A stretch of 64,000 nucleotides of DNA from Mesorhizobium sp. AR02 (GCF_024746835.1 NZ_CP080531.1:1116001-1180000); one strand, 5' to 3'. Numbered from the stretch's first letter, positions 8,613 to 17,668 are shown. The notes: a model not told the origin generated them from the sequence alone. Translations and numbers: made by a program.

Positions 8613-9566
8613 ATGATGATGGGTGTAGACAGCCGTATCGCCGCAGTGATCGGCAATGGTGTCATTGGCCACGGAATTGCCGAGGTGCTCGCAAAAGCAG
8701 GCTGGTCCGTGCGCTTGATCGGCAGGAGCAAGGACAGTCTGGCTCGGTCGCAGGAGCTGATCGGCCAGAGCTTGGCGGAGTTCGTCGATGCCGGCCTATT
8801 GAAGCCGGAAGACGCCAAGGCCGCGCTCGCGCGCGTCGAGCCTCATACAGAGATCGCTCAGGCGGCGTCCGCCGAATTGGTCTTTGAGGCGGTTCCGGAA
8901 GACATGGAGCTCAAGCGCAATATCTTCGGAGAACTCGACCAGATTTGCGCGCCGGAAGCGATCCTTGCTTCATCGAGCGGTCATCCGGCCAGCGCGCTCG
9001 ACACGCTTGCCACCAAGAAAGAGCGTATCGTGGCGGCGCATTTCTGGTATCCGCCGCAGTTGCTGCCGCTGGTGGAGGTGTGCGGCAGCCCACGGACCAG
9101 CCCCGAGGTCATCGAACGGATCTGCCGGGAGTTGAAGGCGGCAGGCAAGGAACCGGTGGTCATTGACCACGAACTCCCCGGGTTTATCGGCAACCGGATT
9201 CAGTTCGCGGCGTTGCGCGAAGCCTGGTCATTGTGGGCCGCGGGCTTTGCAACAGCGGAAGCAATCGACGCGATCGTCCGGAACTCGATCGGTCGCCGGC
9301 TGGCGGTGACCGGTCCCATCGAGTCTGCCGACTTGGGCGGGCTCGACACGATGTATCACTTTGCCAACTTCCTGCAGCCGCACCTCGACGTTTCTTCCGG
9401 ACCGCCGGACGCGATTGGGGCACTTGTGAAGGCCGGGCACCGTGGCGTGCCGACAGGGCTTGGCGTTCGCCAGTGGGGCGACGGAAAAGGACAGGAACTC
9501 ATGTCCAAGCGCCGTGCGGAACTGATCCGCTGGCTCAAGGCCGATGCGGTGGCTTCATCGGGCTGA
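8613..9566 (+). CDS. 3-hydroxyacyl-CoA dehydrogenase family protein
   Basis: This 317-residue NAD-dependent dehydrogenase has an N-terminal Rossmann fold (VIGNGVIGHGIAEVLAKAGW, about residues 11-30). VFEAVPEDMELKRNIFGELD and the SSSG motif are typical of 3-hydroxyacyl-CoA dehydrogenases, and AAHFWYPPQLLPLVEV carries the catalytic histidine region. A C-terminal dimerisation domain contains GFIGNRIQ. Single-domain members of about 320 residues include L-gulonate 3-dehydrogenase and carnitine 3-dehydrogenase as well as hydroxybutyryl-CoA dehydrogenase. The substrate could therefore be a free hydroxy acid rather than a CoA ester. It is the last gene of the IclR-linked cluster. Confidence 0.82.
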   Translation: MMMGVDSRIAAVIGNGVIGHGIAEVLAKAGWSVRLIGRSKDSLARSQELIGQSLAEFVDAGLLKPEDAKAALARVEPHTEIAQAASAELVFEAVPEDMELKRNIFGELDQICAPEAILASSSGHPASALDTLATKKERIVAAHFWYPPQLLPLVEVCGSPRTSPEVIERICRELKAAGKEPVVIDHELPGFIGNRIQFAALREAWSLWAAGFATAEAIDAIVRNSIGRRLAVTGPIESADLGGLDTMYHFANFLQPHLDVSSGPPDAIGALVKAGHRGVPTGLGVRQWGDGKGQELMSKRRAELIRWLKADAVASSG

Positions 9567-10122
9567 CAGACCTTCGTTCTCGTCGCCCGACGGGCGGCGA
9601 GGTTCGCATAGTGTTTGAACGAGGCGGGACTTTCGGAAGGTGACGATAATCCGGCGTGCTCCATTTCGAGCATTGCCAAGATGGATAATCCTGGTGCAAC
9701 TCGGCCGTTGTCGACCCTGCCGCGACGGCATCGATGAACGCTTATGGCGCAATAGAGACCTACAGCGCGGTCCCTTTGACTTCCGCTTTCAGGAAGCGGC
9801 AGCGATTGTCTAATGGCCAATATGCTGAAGGGTTTCGGGTGCCGAGAGGCGTACGAAAGCCTCTCATGCAGGAACCCGCGGGCCACAGTTGATGGCTATG
9901 GGGATTTTAGTTTGCGGCTGATGTCGGCGACGGCGTGACCGCCCCCGTTAGGCGACGCGGTGGACACGGACGGACCGCTCAGTGAAGCCTCCGCACAGCC
10001 TTGTAGCCTCTGCGCGCAGGCGGACGGGGCCCTGCGGGCCTCGCTGAGCACCATGGGCGCGCGTGGGTCCGTCGCCGCAGGTTGAGCGCCTGTGGCTGGA
10101 GGCTGAATCAGACCATGCCGGG
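9567..10122. other. gene-free stretch before the IS91-type transposase
   Basis: I see no supportable gene in these 556 bases; reading frames here are shadows or broken. The part from about 9900 to 10122 is rich in short inverted repeats. It lies just downstream of the transposase 3' end, where IS91-type elements carry their replication origin. The exact element end was not resolved. Confidence 0.45.
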
Positions 10123-11316
10123 TCATGGAGCGGTCTCCCGGATCGGTGCCGATGCGTTCGGAGGTCCGCGCGGCTGCCTCCTCCACCGTTCGAACACCTC
10201 GATGACGATCATGCGTCCGCCACAGCAGGAGCATGGCGGCCGGAAGTCCTCTGGTTCGGGTGTGTGGTCATCGGACGGGGCAGCGACGCCCAGCAGTTCG
10301 CGGGCGCGTGCGAGGCTGGCCTTGTGGGCGGAGCCGGCGAGCAGGCCATAATGTCGGATGCGATGGAAGCCGCGCGGCAGGACGTGGAGCAGGAAGCGGC
10401 GGATGAACTCATCTGTGGCGAGCGTCATGACCTGCTGCCGGTCGGTGCCGTCGCGGCGATAATCCTTGTAGCGGAAGGTGACCCCAGCCTCTTCGAAGGC
10501 GATCAGGCGGCGGTTCGAGATCGCAACCCGGTGGGTATAGCGCGACAGATAGGCGAGCACCGCCCCGGGACCGGCGAAGGGCGGCTTGGCGTAGACCACC
10601 CAGCGCTTCTTCTTGACGGGAGCCAGGTGGCGTAGGAAGGCCCGACGATCGGCGAGGTGCGCCGCCGATCCGAAGAAGGCGAGCCGACCGGCGTCGTGCA
10701 GCGCGACCAGTCGGGTCAGGAACAGACGGCGGAACAGCTTGCCCAGCACTCTGACTGGGAGAAGGAAGGCCGGCCGCGACGATATCCAGCGTGACGCGTC
10801 CGGCGTGATGCCGCCGCCCGGCACGATCATGTGGACATGAGGATGGTGCGTCATTGCCGAGCCCCATGTGTGGAGCACGGCGGTGATGCCGATGCGCGCG
10901 CCGAGGTGCTTGGGATCCGCCGCGATCGCCAGCATCGTCTCCGATGCCGCCTTGAACAGCAGGTCATAGACCAGCGCCTTGTTGTGGAACGCGATGACGG
11001 CGACCTCGGCGGGCAGCGTGAACACGACGTGGAAGTAGCCGACTGGCAGCAGGTCGGCTTCGCGCTCGGCGAGCCATGTACGCGCGGCCGCGCCCTGGCA
11101 CCTGGGACAGTGCCGGTTGCGGCAGCTGTTATAGGCGATCCGCCATTGGCCGCAGTCCTCGCAGGCCTCGACGTGACCGCCGAGCGCCGCGGTGCGGCAA
11201 TGCTCGATCGCCGACATCACCTTGAGCTGGATGAGGCTCAGGTGACCTGCATGGGCGGCCCGATAGGCGGGGCCGGCAGCACGGAAGATGTCGGCGACCT
11301 CGACAGAGGTGCGCAC
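10123..11316 (-). CDS. IS91-family HUH transposase
   Basis: This 397-residue rolling-circle transposase has an N-terminal zinc ribbon (CEDCGQW then CRNRHCPRCQG, about residues 52-76). The HUH metal-binding motif appears as HPHVHMIVPGGG, and YLSRYTHRVAISNRRL contains the candidate nucleophilic tyrosine. The C-terminus has a further CSCCGG cluster. IS91-type elements move one strand by rolling-circle replication without making target duplications. It lies three bases downstream of a tyrosine recombinase gene on the same strand, an arrangement known in part of this family. The gene appears intact. Confidence 0.93.
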   Translation of the reverse strand: MRTSVEVADIFRAAGPAYRAAHAGHLSLIQLKVMSAIEHCRTAALGGHVEACEDCGQWRIAYNSCRNRHCPRCQGAAARTWLAEREADLLPVGYFHVVFTLPAEVAVIAFHNKALVYDLLFKAASETMLAIAADPKHLGARIGITAVLHTWGSAMTHHPHVHMIVPGGGITPDASRWISSRPAFLLPVRVLGKLFRRLFLTRLVALHDAGRLAFFGSAAHLADRRAFLRHLAPVKKKRWVVYAKPPFAGPGAVLAYLSRYTHRVAISNRRLIAFEEAGVTFRYKDYRRDGTDRQQVMTLATDEFIRRFLLHVLPRGFHRIRHYGLLAGSAHKASLARARELLGVAAPSDDHTPEPEDFRPPCSCCGGRMIVIEVFERWRRQPRGPPNASAPIRETAP

Positions 11317-11319
11317 GGC

Positions 11320-12225
11320 TCAGCCGGGCGGCGTCTTGTGTTCCATCAGCGCCATCAGCCGGTCGAGCGGCCCTGCGACCGCATGGATCGTCCGCGTCGA
11401 GACCTTGGTGTAGAGCGCGGTGGTATCGAGCTTGCTGTGGCCAAGCAGCACCTGGATGACGCGGATGTCGACATCCTGTTCGAGCAGATGAGTGGCGAAG
11501 CTGTGGCGCAGCGTGTGCGGGCTGACGCGCTTGCGGATGCCGGCGACTTCGGCTGCTTCCTGGACCGCGCGATGCAGTTGCCGCGACGAGATCGGCGCCG
11601 TGCAGCTGCGCCCTGGGAACAGCCAGCCATGCGGGAGCATCACCCCGCGCCGCCTGCCTTCGCGCCACCACAGCCGCAGCAGTTCCAGAAGTTGCGGCGA
11701 GAGCATGGCGTTGCGGTCCCTGCGTCCCTTGCCCTGTTCAACGCGGATCAGCATGCGTGTGCTATCGATGTCGTCGACCTTGAGGTGCGCGACCTCGGAC
11801 ACGCGCAGACCAGCGCCATAGGCGACACCGAGCGCGGCCTTGTACTTGATGCCCGGCGCCGCTTCGAGCAGCCGCGCCGCTTCCTCCACGCTCAGCACGT
11901 CGGGCAGCTTGCGCTGATACCTCATAATCACCAGCGCGCGCGCCAGATCCCGCCGCTTCAGCGTCACGAGGAACAGGAACCGCAATGCCGAGACCGCGCC
12001 ATTGATCGTCGCAGGGCCGACGCCGCTCTCATGCTGATGCAGCTGGAATCGGCGGATGTCCTCAGCCGTCGCAGTGTCCGGCGAGCGGCCAAGGAACACA
12101 GCGAAGCGCCGGACGTGACGAACGTAGTCCTGCTGGGTATGGGAGCCCAGGCCACGCATGAGCATGTCGTGCTGCATGCGCTGGCGAAGCGGAGAGATTG
12201 GTGCATCGGTCGACAGGGTAGCCAT
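11320..12225 (-). CDS. tyrosine recombinase accompanying the IS91-type transposase
   Basis: This 301-residue phage-integrase-fold protein has an N-terminal SAM-like DNA-binding domain (LGSHTQQDYVRHVRRFAVFL). The catalytic residues include Arg in GAGLRVSEVAHLKVDDID, the H-x-x-R box in SPHTLRHSFATHLLE, and Tyr in LGHSKLDTTALYTKVS. It is cotranscribed with the transposase. In related elements the accessory recombinase is thought to aid resolution or target choice; its role here is inferred. Confidence 0.92.
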   Translation of the reverse strand: MATLSTDAPISPLRQRMQHDMLMRGLGSHTQQDYVRHVRRFAVFLGRSPDTATAEDIRRFQLHQHESGVGPATINGAVSALRFLFLVTLKRRDLARALVIMRYQRKLPDVLSVEEAARLLEAAPGIKYKAALGVAYGAGLRVSEVAHLKVDDIDSTRMLIRVEQGKGRRDRNAMLSPQLLELLRLWWREGRRRGVMLPHGWLFPGRSCTAPISSRQLHRAVQEAAEVAGIRKRVSPHTLRHSFATHLLEQDVDIRVIQVLLGHSKLDTTALYTKVSTRTIHAVAGPLDRLMALMEHKTPPG

Positions 12226-12424
12226 GGCGAGTTCCTCGTTGAAGGGAACTCCATGGTCAGATCGACGCCTCTACCCGCTCAAGTCAAATGCCTGTCGCGC
12301 CATCTCAGGTCGAGGCGACCCTCCCGCGAAGCGGGTTCGTGCATGCGGCGCATACCGGCCAAAACCCACGATGAACCGAGCGGGCTGAGTGCTGCCTTCG
12401 GAGGGCAAGGCACTCCCCTACGCC

Positions 12425-12521
12425 TGATTTCGTAGGCAGGACGGACTCGCTACGCTAGCCGCAGCAGCGAAGTCGGAACTGGCAGCTCGATGAGTGGGGG
12501 AAAGGCGGTAGCGCTCTCCCG
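12425..12521 (+). repeat. dispersed direct repeat, copy A
   Basis: This stretch matches 34425-34520 in the same orientation. The best part (12454-12521 against 34451-34520) differs at about 8 of 70 positions, including small indels, and both copies end with GGTAGCGCTCTCCCG. Copy A lies just outside the IS91-type genes and runs into tRNA 3'-end-like sequence. The nature of the repeat is unknown; the two copies bracket about 22 kb. Confidence 0.6.
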
Positions 12522-12669
12522 CTACCACTACTACTACCTAACAATATGATATTGTTGTCGATTTTTGGCGAACAGGGTCAGGAGTACCGACTCCGACAGG
12601 CCTGATTCCTCTCAACTGGTTGATAATAAAGACGTATCGTCTCGGGGGTTCAAAACCCCGCCGCTACCA
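12511..12669 (+). other. tandem tRNA 3'-end-like sequences, possible attachment-site remnants
   Basis: Nine bases CCGCTACCA occur at 12519-12527 and again at 12661-12669. The second copy is preceded by a T-arm-like sequence (12644-12660, loop TTCAAAA between G and C runs) and by a small AGACG/CGTCT hairpin, as in the variable arm of a class II tRNA. No complete cloverleaf can be built. Such fragments are typical of tRNA-derived attachment sites left by integrative elements, but this is inference. A covariance-model search would decide. Confidence 0.35.
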
Positions 12670-12728
12670 TATAGCCTGAACTTGAAATTGCGGCTGCCAT
12701 TGCGGGCCGCAGCCTGCTCAAAAAGGAG

Positions 12729-13085
12729 ATGCCGTCATCAGATGGCATCTATACGGTTACGCGCGAGCTTCATGACCGGCGATCCGGCGAGATCATCGGC
12801 TACACGGTTGTTTTGCGTGCCGACGCGGTGGATCAGCGCATCCGTGGCATCATGCTCGTAGAGATTGAGGGCCACGCTGCCGACCGCGTGATCCGGGCGC
12901 TGGGTGGCTTGCCCGAAGTCTCCAACATCCACACGACCAACGGCCGCTGGGATCTGGTGGTCGAGCTTGGAACGGCCTCATTGCCTGATTTCGATGCTGT
13001 GCTACGGCGCATTCGGCTCATAGCCGGGATAATGGGCAGCGAAACCTGTTTGCTCCTGGCGACGCCGCGGACGACCCGAGCATGA
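12729..13085 (+). pseudogene. N-terminally truncated Lrp/AsnC-family regulator
   Basis: The 118 residues cover the end of a helix-turn-helix (SGEIIGYTVVL is the usual linker strand) and a full ligand-sensing RAM domain (GIMLVEIEGHAADRVIRALG, then GRWDLVVELG). Lrp proteins are normally about 150 residues, and the first helices of the DNA-binding domain are missing. The break lies just after the tRNA-like remnants, so truncation by recombination is plausible. Alternatively it could be a stand-alone sensing domain. Confidence 0.65.
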
Positions 13086-13946
13086 CTGACCTAGCTGTGG
13101 CGGGTTGTCAAAGGCAACGGATTTAGCAGGTTCTATTATTGCGCATTGCCTCGCCCATCCGGTAGGCGCTCGAGAAGGACGCGCACGTCGTGCGGCAGCG
13201 TCTCCGGTTGGGGTGCGGTCAGCCCTAAGGTCGTGCAGGTCTATTGCGACTGCGATCTAACACTCGTTCAGTTGATGGCCCTCGCGGGCCGACTGGTGCC
13301 GATCATACCAACCGCGGATGATACGATCAGCCACCATGGCAACTAGCGCAATCGGCAAGCCGGAGGTGAGACCGAGCCCGGCGCTCGCATTGCCGAGCGC
13401 GATGTAGACCTGCCTAGCCTTACTGATGGAGAAATTCGCCGGGCATTGAAGCAGGCGGAGCAAACCGGAAAACAGCTAAGCCTCGTCGATGGCGAAGGAC
13501 ACGGCACCGGCCGTCTTGTCTTGGTCCTAAAGCCTATGCCAACGCGGGTCACTCTGATTTTGCCCATCTTTGCTTGACATTGGCGCCCCAGCTTTCCCTG
13601 GTGGTCGGCTCGAAGAGGATTAGAATATCTTGGACGCGATGTTGCATCCGATCCAACCTTTTTACAGAACACGCGCGACAGCCCGCAGGTCAATTCCAGG
13701 CTTGTCTGGCGACGCGTCGGCGCGTTCATTCACCGGCCGGCAATCGCCCTGCAGAGTTCGGCGCAACAGATGGTGCAACTCAGCCCAGCAGACCTCGACG
13801 CCGCTCTCGAAAAGGACCTTGGATAGTCATGACCGCACCATCCCTAATGGAACGCAGCCTTCCCGCGTGGGGAGCGCTTGCCTGCGCTCGGCTGCGGCTT
13901 TCCATGCGAGCCGCTTCAAAAATGATGCTGCGAAACGGCGCCGGCT
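13086..13946. other. gene-poor degenerate region
   Basis: Apart from a possible integrase scrap at 13395-13577 I see no gene in these 861 bases. Open frames in several phases overlap without motifs or ribosome-binding sites. Confidence 0.5.
13395..13577 (+). pseudogene. possible integrase N-terminal fragment
   Basis: One frame reads a continuous peptide containing LPSLTDGEIRRALKQAE, then LSLVDGEGHGTGRLVLVLKP and MPTRVT, before a stop at 13575-13577. The LTD...LVDGEG...RLVL pattern resembles the arm-binding N-terminal domain of P4-type integrases (lysine-rich LTD-x-x-IR followed by a DG-GL-like turn). There is no start codon and no catalytic domain. I read it as debris of an older integrase, with moderate doubt. 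Confidence 0.4.
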
Positions 13947-14384
13947 TTATCCGACGAACGCCTCACGCATCCGAGCGAACATGCCGGGCTGTTTCCCGGC
14001 AATCGCCGCACGGATGTGACGGGCGGCCGTTGCGGCGCTCACCGTCGCGCCGAAATGACAATAGCAGATGATCTCATGCAATTGCCTGTCGGTCAGTTCG
14101 AAGAACCGCTTCGCTTCGCCGTAGTTGTCGTTTTCCAACCCGGCGGCGCGCAGGACAGGATCCTCGAAAGCGACTGAGATCGGCGAGCCGTCGCCGCGCA
14201 TGGCCACGCGTGCTCTAACCGGCTGATACTCGGTCTGAGGCAGCGTCGAGAGGCGCCGGTCAGGGTTCCGTTCAAGGAGCTCCGCCCAGCGTTCAAGACG
14301 TTCGCTGCGCGACATGGCCTGGCGCAGGTAGTCCTGATCGATCTCGGCGACCATCTGCAGTTGCTCGATCGTTTGGTGCTTCAT
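13947..14384 (-). CDS. hypothetical protein
   Basis: This 145-residue soluble protein has no motif I recognise. It is helical and charged, with LRQAMSRSERLERWAELLER near the N-terminus and HEIICYCHFGATVSAATAARH near the C-terminus. The ATG at 14384 has a good GGAGGCC ribosome-binding site, and the frame has normal composition, which supports a real gene. The neighbours are degenerate, so context gives no clue to function. Confidence 0.7.
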   Translation of the reverse strand: MKHQTIEQLQMVAEIDQDYLRQAMSRSERLERWAELLERNPDRRLSTLPQTEYQPVRARVAMRGDGSPISVAFEDPVLRAAGLENDNYGEAKRFFELTDRQLHEIICYCHFGATVSAATAARHIRAAIAGKQPGMFARMREAFVG

Positions 14385-15045
14385 GTTGGCCTCCTATTCG
14401 GACGATAGTTGGCCCACCCATATCCTTCTTATTACCTGCGGCCAGCGTGACTCCAACGGAAGGTGAAGTCCAATCACGATGATGCCTGGAGGGCTTCGTT
14501 CACGAAGATGTGGAGGCTTCGCAAAGTTCCGGCCATTAATTTGGCGAACGCGGTCAAATGCGCGGTTGTTCGACGATGTCGGTCTGGAGTCTGTGCCGAT
14601 CGAGGTGATCGATGGGCAGAGTCTGTACTGGAGTGCCCCGGCTCCATTGCTGGCCGAGGCAGCGGGATCAAGGGAGTGGCAGTTTAGCTTCGAAAACGCC
14701 GAAGGCCGGGCCGATGCGAGTTCTCCGCCGGGTCGTTGGGGCCCTTGTGGCTCCAGTGTACGACTTCCGGCACGACCTGGCGCCTGGCTACTCCGTAAGA
14801 TCGCAGTTTGTCCGTGTCGAAACCATTATCGAAGTTACCCGGCCCGATGGCGGAGTGTTGCGGATTGCGCGCGATCCAAGGACCGGTCCGTCCAACAAGT
14901 TGAGCGGAAGCCATCTCAGAAACGGTCCAGGCTGTGCGTCGTCAGGATCGTAGCCGAACCAGCGAAACAGCCAATCAGGTGTCCCCTCCTTCGACCTTTA
15001 GAGACTGAGCAGTCAGCTGCCGCCAAGCGAGAATGACGATCACTC
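14385..15045. other. 661 bases without a supportable gene
   Basis: Several overlapping frames exist on both strands, but none shows a domain, a good start or a partner. Pieces in different frames (for example around 14600-14900) may be the wreck of one gene, but I could not reconstruct it. Confidence 0.4.
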
Positions 15046-15165
15046 TCACTGCCGCGGCGCTGGTATCGGTGTGCCGCCAAACCAACCAGCCGCATACGCA
15101 ATCACGACCAATACCACGATCACGGCTACCACGCCGTACCAGAGGCGCCTGTCCTTGAGATCCAT
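15046..15165 (-). CDS. small single-pass membrane protein
   Basis: This 39-codon frame starts at the ATG at 15165 with a strong AGGAGGT ribosome-binding site six bases upstream. The peptide begins MDLKDRRLWYG, continues with one membrane-spanning segment (VVAVIVVLVVIAYAAGWFG), and ends with a short proline-rich tail. Basic residues before the segment suggest an N-in topology. The function is unknown. The 308 bases to its right (15166-15473) hold no gene I can support. Confidence 0.65.
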   Translation of the reverse strand: MDLKDRRLWYGVVAVIVVLVVIAYAAGWFGGTPIPAPRQ

Positions 15166-15473
15166 CTTACCTCCTGCCCGCTACGTGTTGGCCACTACGC
15201 GAATTCCTTGAGCCTTTGGCCGTCATTTCCCAGATGAGAGACCCATTGCCCTCGTAGGCACACAGTGGGCTGGATAAGGGTCTTTGAGAAGCGCGCAATA
15301 CGACCGCGCCGGCATGATCGCCAGCGGCGCGACCGGCGGCTGCAGGCGTGCTCGACGAGTAGCGTTGCGGCATGGATGTCAAAAGATCGGCGATGCCATC
15401 CAGCGCCCGTGTGATCGATGCGGCGCGCGTTATCCTGATATTCCAGCACGGCTCCGCGCAGCCGCACCCCTCA

Positions 15474-16148
15474 TTAGACCGTTTCGAGCCGACTGAACCG
15501 AACTGGGATGAGTTTCCGAGTCTTGAGTTGCCCTGCCGCATCCTTGTCGATGACAGTCAGCAACTGGACTTTTTCAGATCCCACAGGCAGAACCAGGCGT
15601 CCCCCTGGCTTGAGCTGCTCAAGCAAAGCCGGCGGCGTCGGCTTAGCCGCCACCGTGACCAAGATCTTGTCGAATGGGGCGTGCTCAGGCCAGCCACGAG
15701 ACCCGTCTCCGACACGAATGCCGACATTGGAGGAGCCGAGGCCCTGCAGGAGAGACTCGGCATAGCTTGCGAATTCTTCGATGATTTCGACGCTCCAAAC
15801 TTGCCCGGCGAGTTCCGCGAGGATTGCGGCTTGGTAGCCCAGGCCGGTGCCGATCTCCAGCACCGCCTCGTGCGGTTGGGGAGCAAGGAGATCGGTCATG
15901 AGAGCGACGATGAAGGGCTGCGAGACGGTTTTGTCGAAGCCGATCGGCAGCGGCATGTCCTCGTAGGCATAAGGCGCAAACGGGGCTGGCACGAAGCGAT
16001 GCCGCGGCACCCGCCGCATCGCTGCCATCACCCGCTCATCGAGCGTCGCCTTTCCGAGTTCTTCGCTTGCAAGGTCGGCATGGATTGCAATCACCTCGAC
16101 CATGTGCCTGCGTAGAACCGCGAGGTGCTCTTCGTTCATCGGCTTCAT
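15474..16148 (-). CDS. pcm: protein-L-isoaspartate O-methyltransferase
   Basis: Cytoplasmic repair enzyme that methylates isoaspartyl residues of damaged proteins using S-adenosylmethionine. The 224 residues show the family hallmarks: MRRVPRHRFVPAPFAPYAYED, ISQP-like TVSQPFIVALMTDLLAP, and the SAM-binding motif VLEIGTGLGYQAAILAEL. ILVTVAAKPTPPALLEQL and GGRLVLPVG follow. The length is normal. It is an extra housekeeping-type gene in accessory DNA, so it may be a second copy. Confidence 0.93.
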   Translation of the reverse strand: MKPMNEEHLAVLRRHMVEVIAIHADLASEELGKATLDERVMAAMRRVPRHRFVPAPFAPYAYEDMPLPIGFDKTVSQPFIVALMTDLLAPQPHEAVLEIGTGLGYQAAILAELAGQVWSVEIIEEFASYAESLLQGLGSSNVGIRVGDGSRGWPEHAPFDKILVTVAAKPTPPALLEQLKPGGRLVLPVGSEKVQLLTVIDKDAAGQLKTRKLIPVRFSRLETV

Positions 16149-16329
16149 GACGGTGGGGCGTTCCTCAACCAGTCTGCTGCCTGATAGCCTTATACCCTGT
16201 TCGTCTTGTCACAGTAACCATGTCGTCGAGAACGCGGCTTCGGTTGGGGCGGGTTGTACCGCCCTGCTATTTCGTCGCCGTCCTTGGTGCTCTCCCGTTC
16301 CTCGCACCGGGGGTGGAACGGCGTGCGCA

Positions 16330-16437
16330 TCAGAAGCTCGCCAGCCAGGCGACAACACCGATATAGCGGATCGCCAGCCAGTTGAGCACCAATAGGCCGA
16401 AGGCCAAAACGACGCCGAACCCTGCGCTGTCGCTCAC
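16330..16437 (-). CDS. putative small membrane protein
   Basis: A 35-residue frame starts at a GTG at 16437 after AAGGAG with only three bases of spacing. The peptide is one long hydrophobic stretch (FGVVLAFGLLVLNWLAIRYI) with a short polar head. A longer frame extends upstream to 16596, but its extra part looks like random sequence. I list it because the hydrophobic segment is clean; the start is uncertain. The rest of 16149-16692 shows no gene. Confidence 0.4.
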   Translation of the reverse strand: MSDSAGFGVVLAFGLLVLNWLAIRYIGVVAWLASF

Positions 16438-16692
16438 CGGCTCCTTCCCGTGCTGATCGTGCGTGATCTGGTGATTGACGATGACCGAACCTGGGCGAGC
16501 CAGCAGCGCTATTCGCGCTGCAGGCGAGCCGAGGGCGAACGCCGGCACAGCCGGCGCGGCGCTTCCGTTGCATTTACGCCGCCTCCGGACCGTCACTACT
16601 GCGCTGTTTGGATGCGCGTTCCGGCCTCCGCTTCCGCCGAGGCCAGCAGTAGCGGCTCATTTCTCGAGCTTCCACGGACAACCGGAATAAAG

Positions 16693-17490
16693 CTAAAAAT
16701 CGCGACTCGGTCCGTAGTCGCCGATTGGCGCGACATGCGAGACCAAGCCGGTTTCGGGCGACCAGGCGTGGAGCGCAAAGCCCGGAGGCTCGAGGATAAA
16801 TCGGATGGGCTGGCCCGGGCGAAGATCAAGCGCCAGCTGATGCGCCACTCCGGGCACAACGAAGCCGATCGTGCCGGCCCAGCGACGGGTGATGGGGCGA
16901 TGGTGATGGCCGGCGACCACGCATTCAATTTCAGGATGGCTTTCGACAAGCCCCGCGAATGCGCTGTCGGTTCGGCACATCGTCGCGTCCATCCCGCTGA
17001 CACCGGTAACGAAGGGTGGGTGATGCATGAAGACCAGCGTCGGACGACCGTCGCCTTCAGCGAGACGATCGGCAAACCAAGCCGCTCGTGCAGCGCAGAT
17101 AGCACCGCCGACCTCTCCCGGCACCACCGTGTCGAGGCCGATGAGCCGAACCGGAAAATCCTCGACAACGTAATGCAGAAAATCCTCAGCTTGGCGCAGA
17201 TAGGGATAGGCCGCGGCGAGGCCGTCGCGCATCGTCTCGCGCCGGTCGTGATTGCCCGGAATGACGAATACCGGCATTGCCAGGCGGGACAAGATATCAA
17301 CCACGAGAGCGTACTCGTCCGGGCCCCCGCTATCGGCAAGATCGCCCGTGACGAGGACGCAATCGGGAACAGGGTCCAGGGCAGCGATCGTGGCAATGGC
17401 GCGCCGCGTCATGGCATTGGTGTCGATGCCAGCATATACTATTTGGCCAACGGGATGGACATGGAAGTCACTAATCTGCGCAACGAGCAT
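16693..17490 (-). CDS. metallophosphoesterase, CpdA-like cyclic nucleotide phosphodiesterase
   Basis: This 265-residue calcineurin-type phosphoesterase has the metal-ligand motifs in order: QISDFHVH, VLVTGDLADSG, VIPGNHDRR, FMHHPPF and VVAGHHHRP. The arrangement matches class III 3',5'-cAMP phosphodiesterases. It would hydrolyse cyclic nucleotides or other phosphodiesters in the cytoplasm with two bound metal ions. It stands alone among degenerate genes. Confidence 0.88.
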   Translation of the reverse strand: MLVAQISDFHVHPVGQIVYAGIDTNAMTRRAIATIAALDPVPDCVLVTGDLADSGGPDEYALVVDILSRLAMPVFVIPGNHDRRETMRDGLAAAYPYLRQAEDFLHYVVEDFPVRLIGLDTVVPGEVGGAICAARAAWFADRLAEGDGRPTLVFMHHPPFVTGVSGMDATMCRTDSAFAGLVESHPEIECVVAGHHHRPITRRWAGTIGFVVPGVAHQLALDLRPGQPIRFILEPPGFALHAWSPETGLVSHVAPIGDYGPSRDF

Positions 17491-17668
17491 GGAAAGAAGT
17501 CCAAGCGGAGGGATAACGGGGGGCCAGTTGGCGCCCGTGCGGTGAATGGAGTGGCGCCGATGCGGATCGGTACCTTACCTGCTCCGAAGCCGTGAGCTTT
17601 CGGAGCCCTGCTATCTCATCGGAGCCTGAGTTTCCTGGCAAGGCGTTCGGCCCATCCTCGGGGGGAGA

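Larger units (their letters stand above)
10123..12225 (-). mobile_element. IS91-type element, coding part
   Basis: The two adjacent genes, tyrosine recombinase and HUH transposase, define the element. IS91-type elements lack ordinary terminal inverted repeats, so I could not fix the ends. The origin end should lie left of 10123 and the terminus right of 12225, perhaps before the repeat at 12425. Confidence 0.75.

Noticed and set aside
9579..9601. Hairpin after the hydroxyacyl-CoA-type dehydrogenase as a terminator
   Set aside because: The arms are almost abutting and no T-run follows, so an intrinsic terminator is not supported.
10831..12435. 534-residue plus-strand frame across the tyrosine recombinase
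   Set aside because: It is antisense to two genes with clear catalytic motifs and shows low-complexity, R/D/H-rich composition.
12500..12670. Complete tRNA or tmRNA
   Set aside because: Only 3'-end-like parts are present; no anticodon arm, D-arm or tag reading frame can be placed.
14479..15036. 185-residue open frame and overlapping frames
   Set aside because: No motif, no ribosome-binding site, biased composition; at best a decayed gene I could not rebuild.
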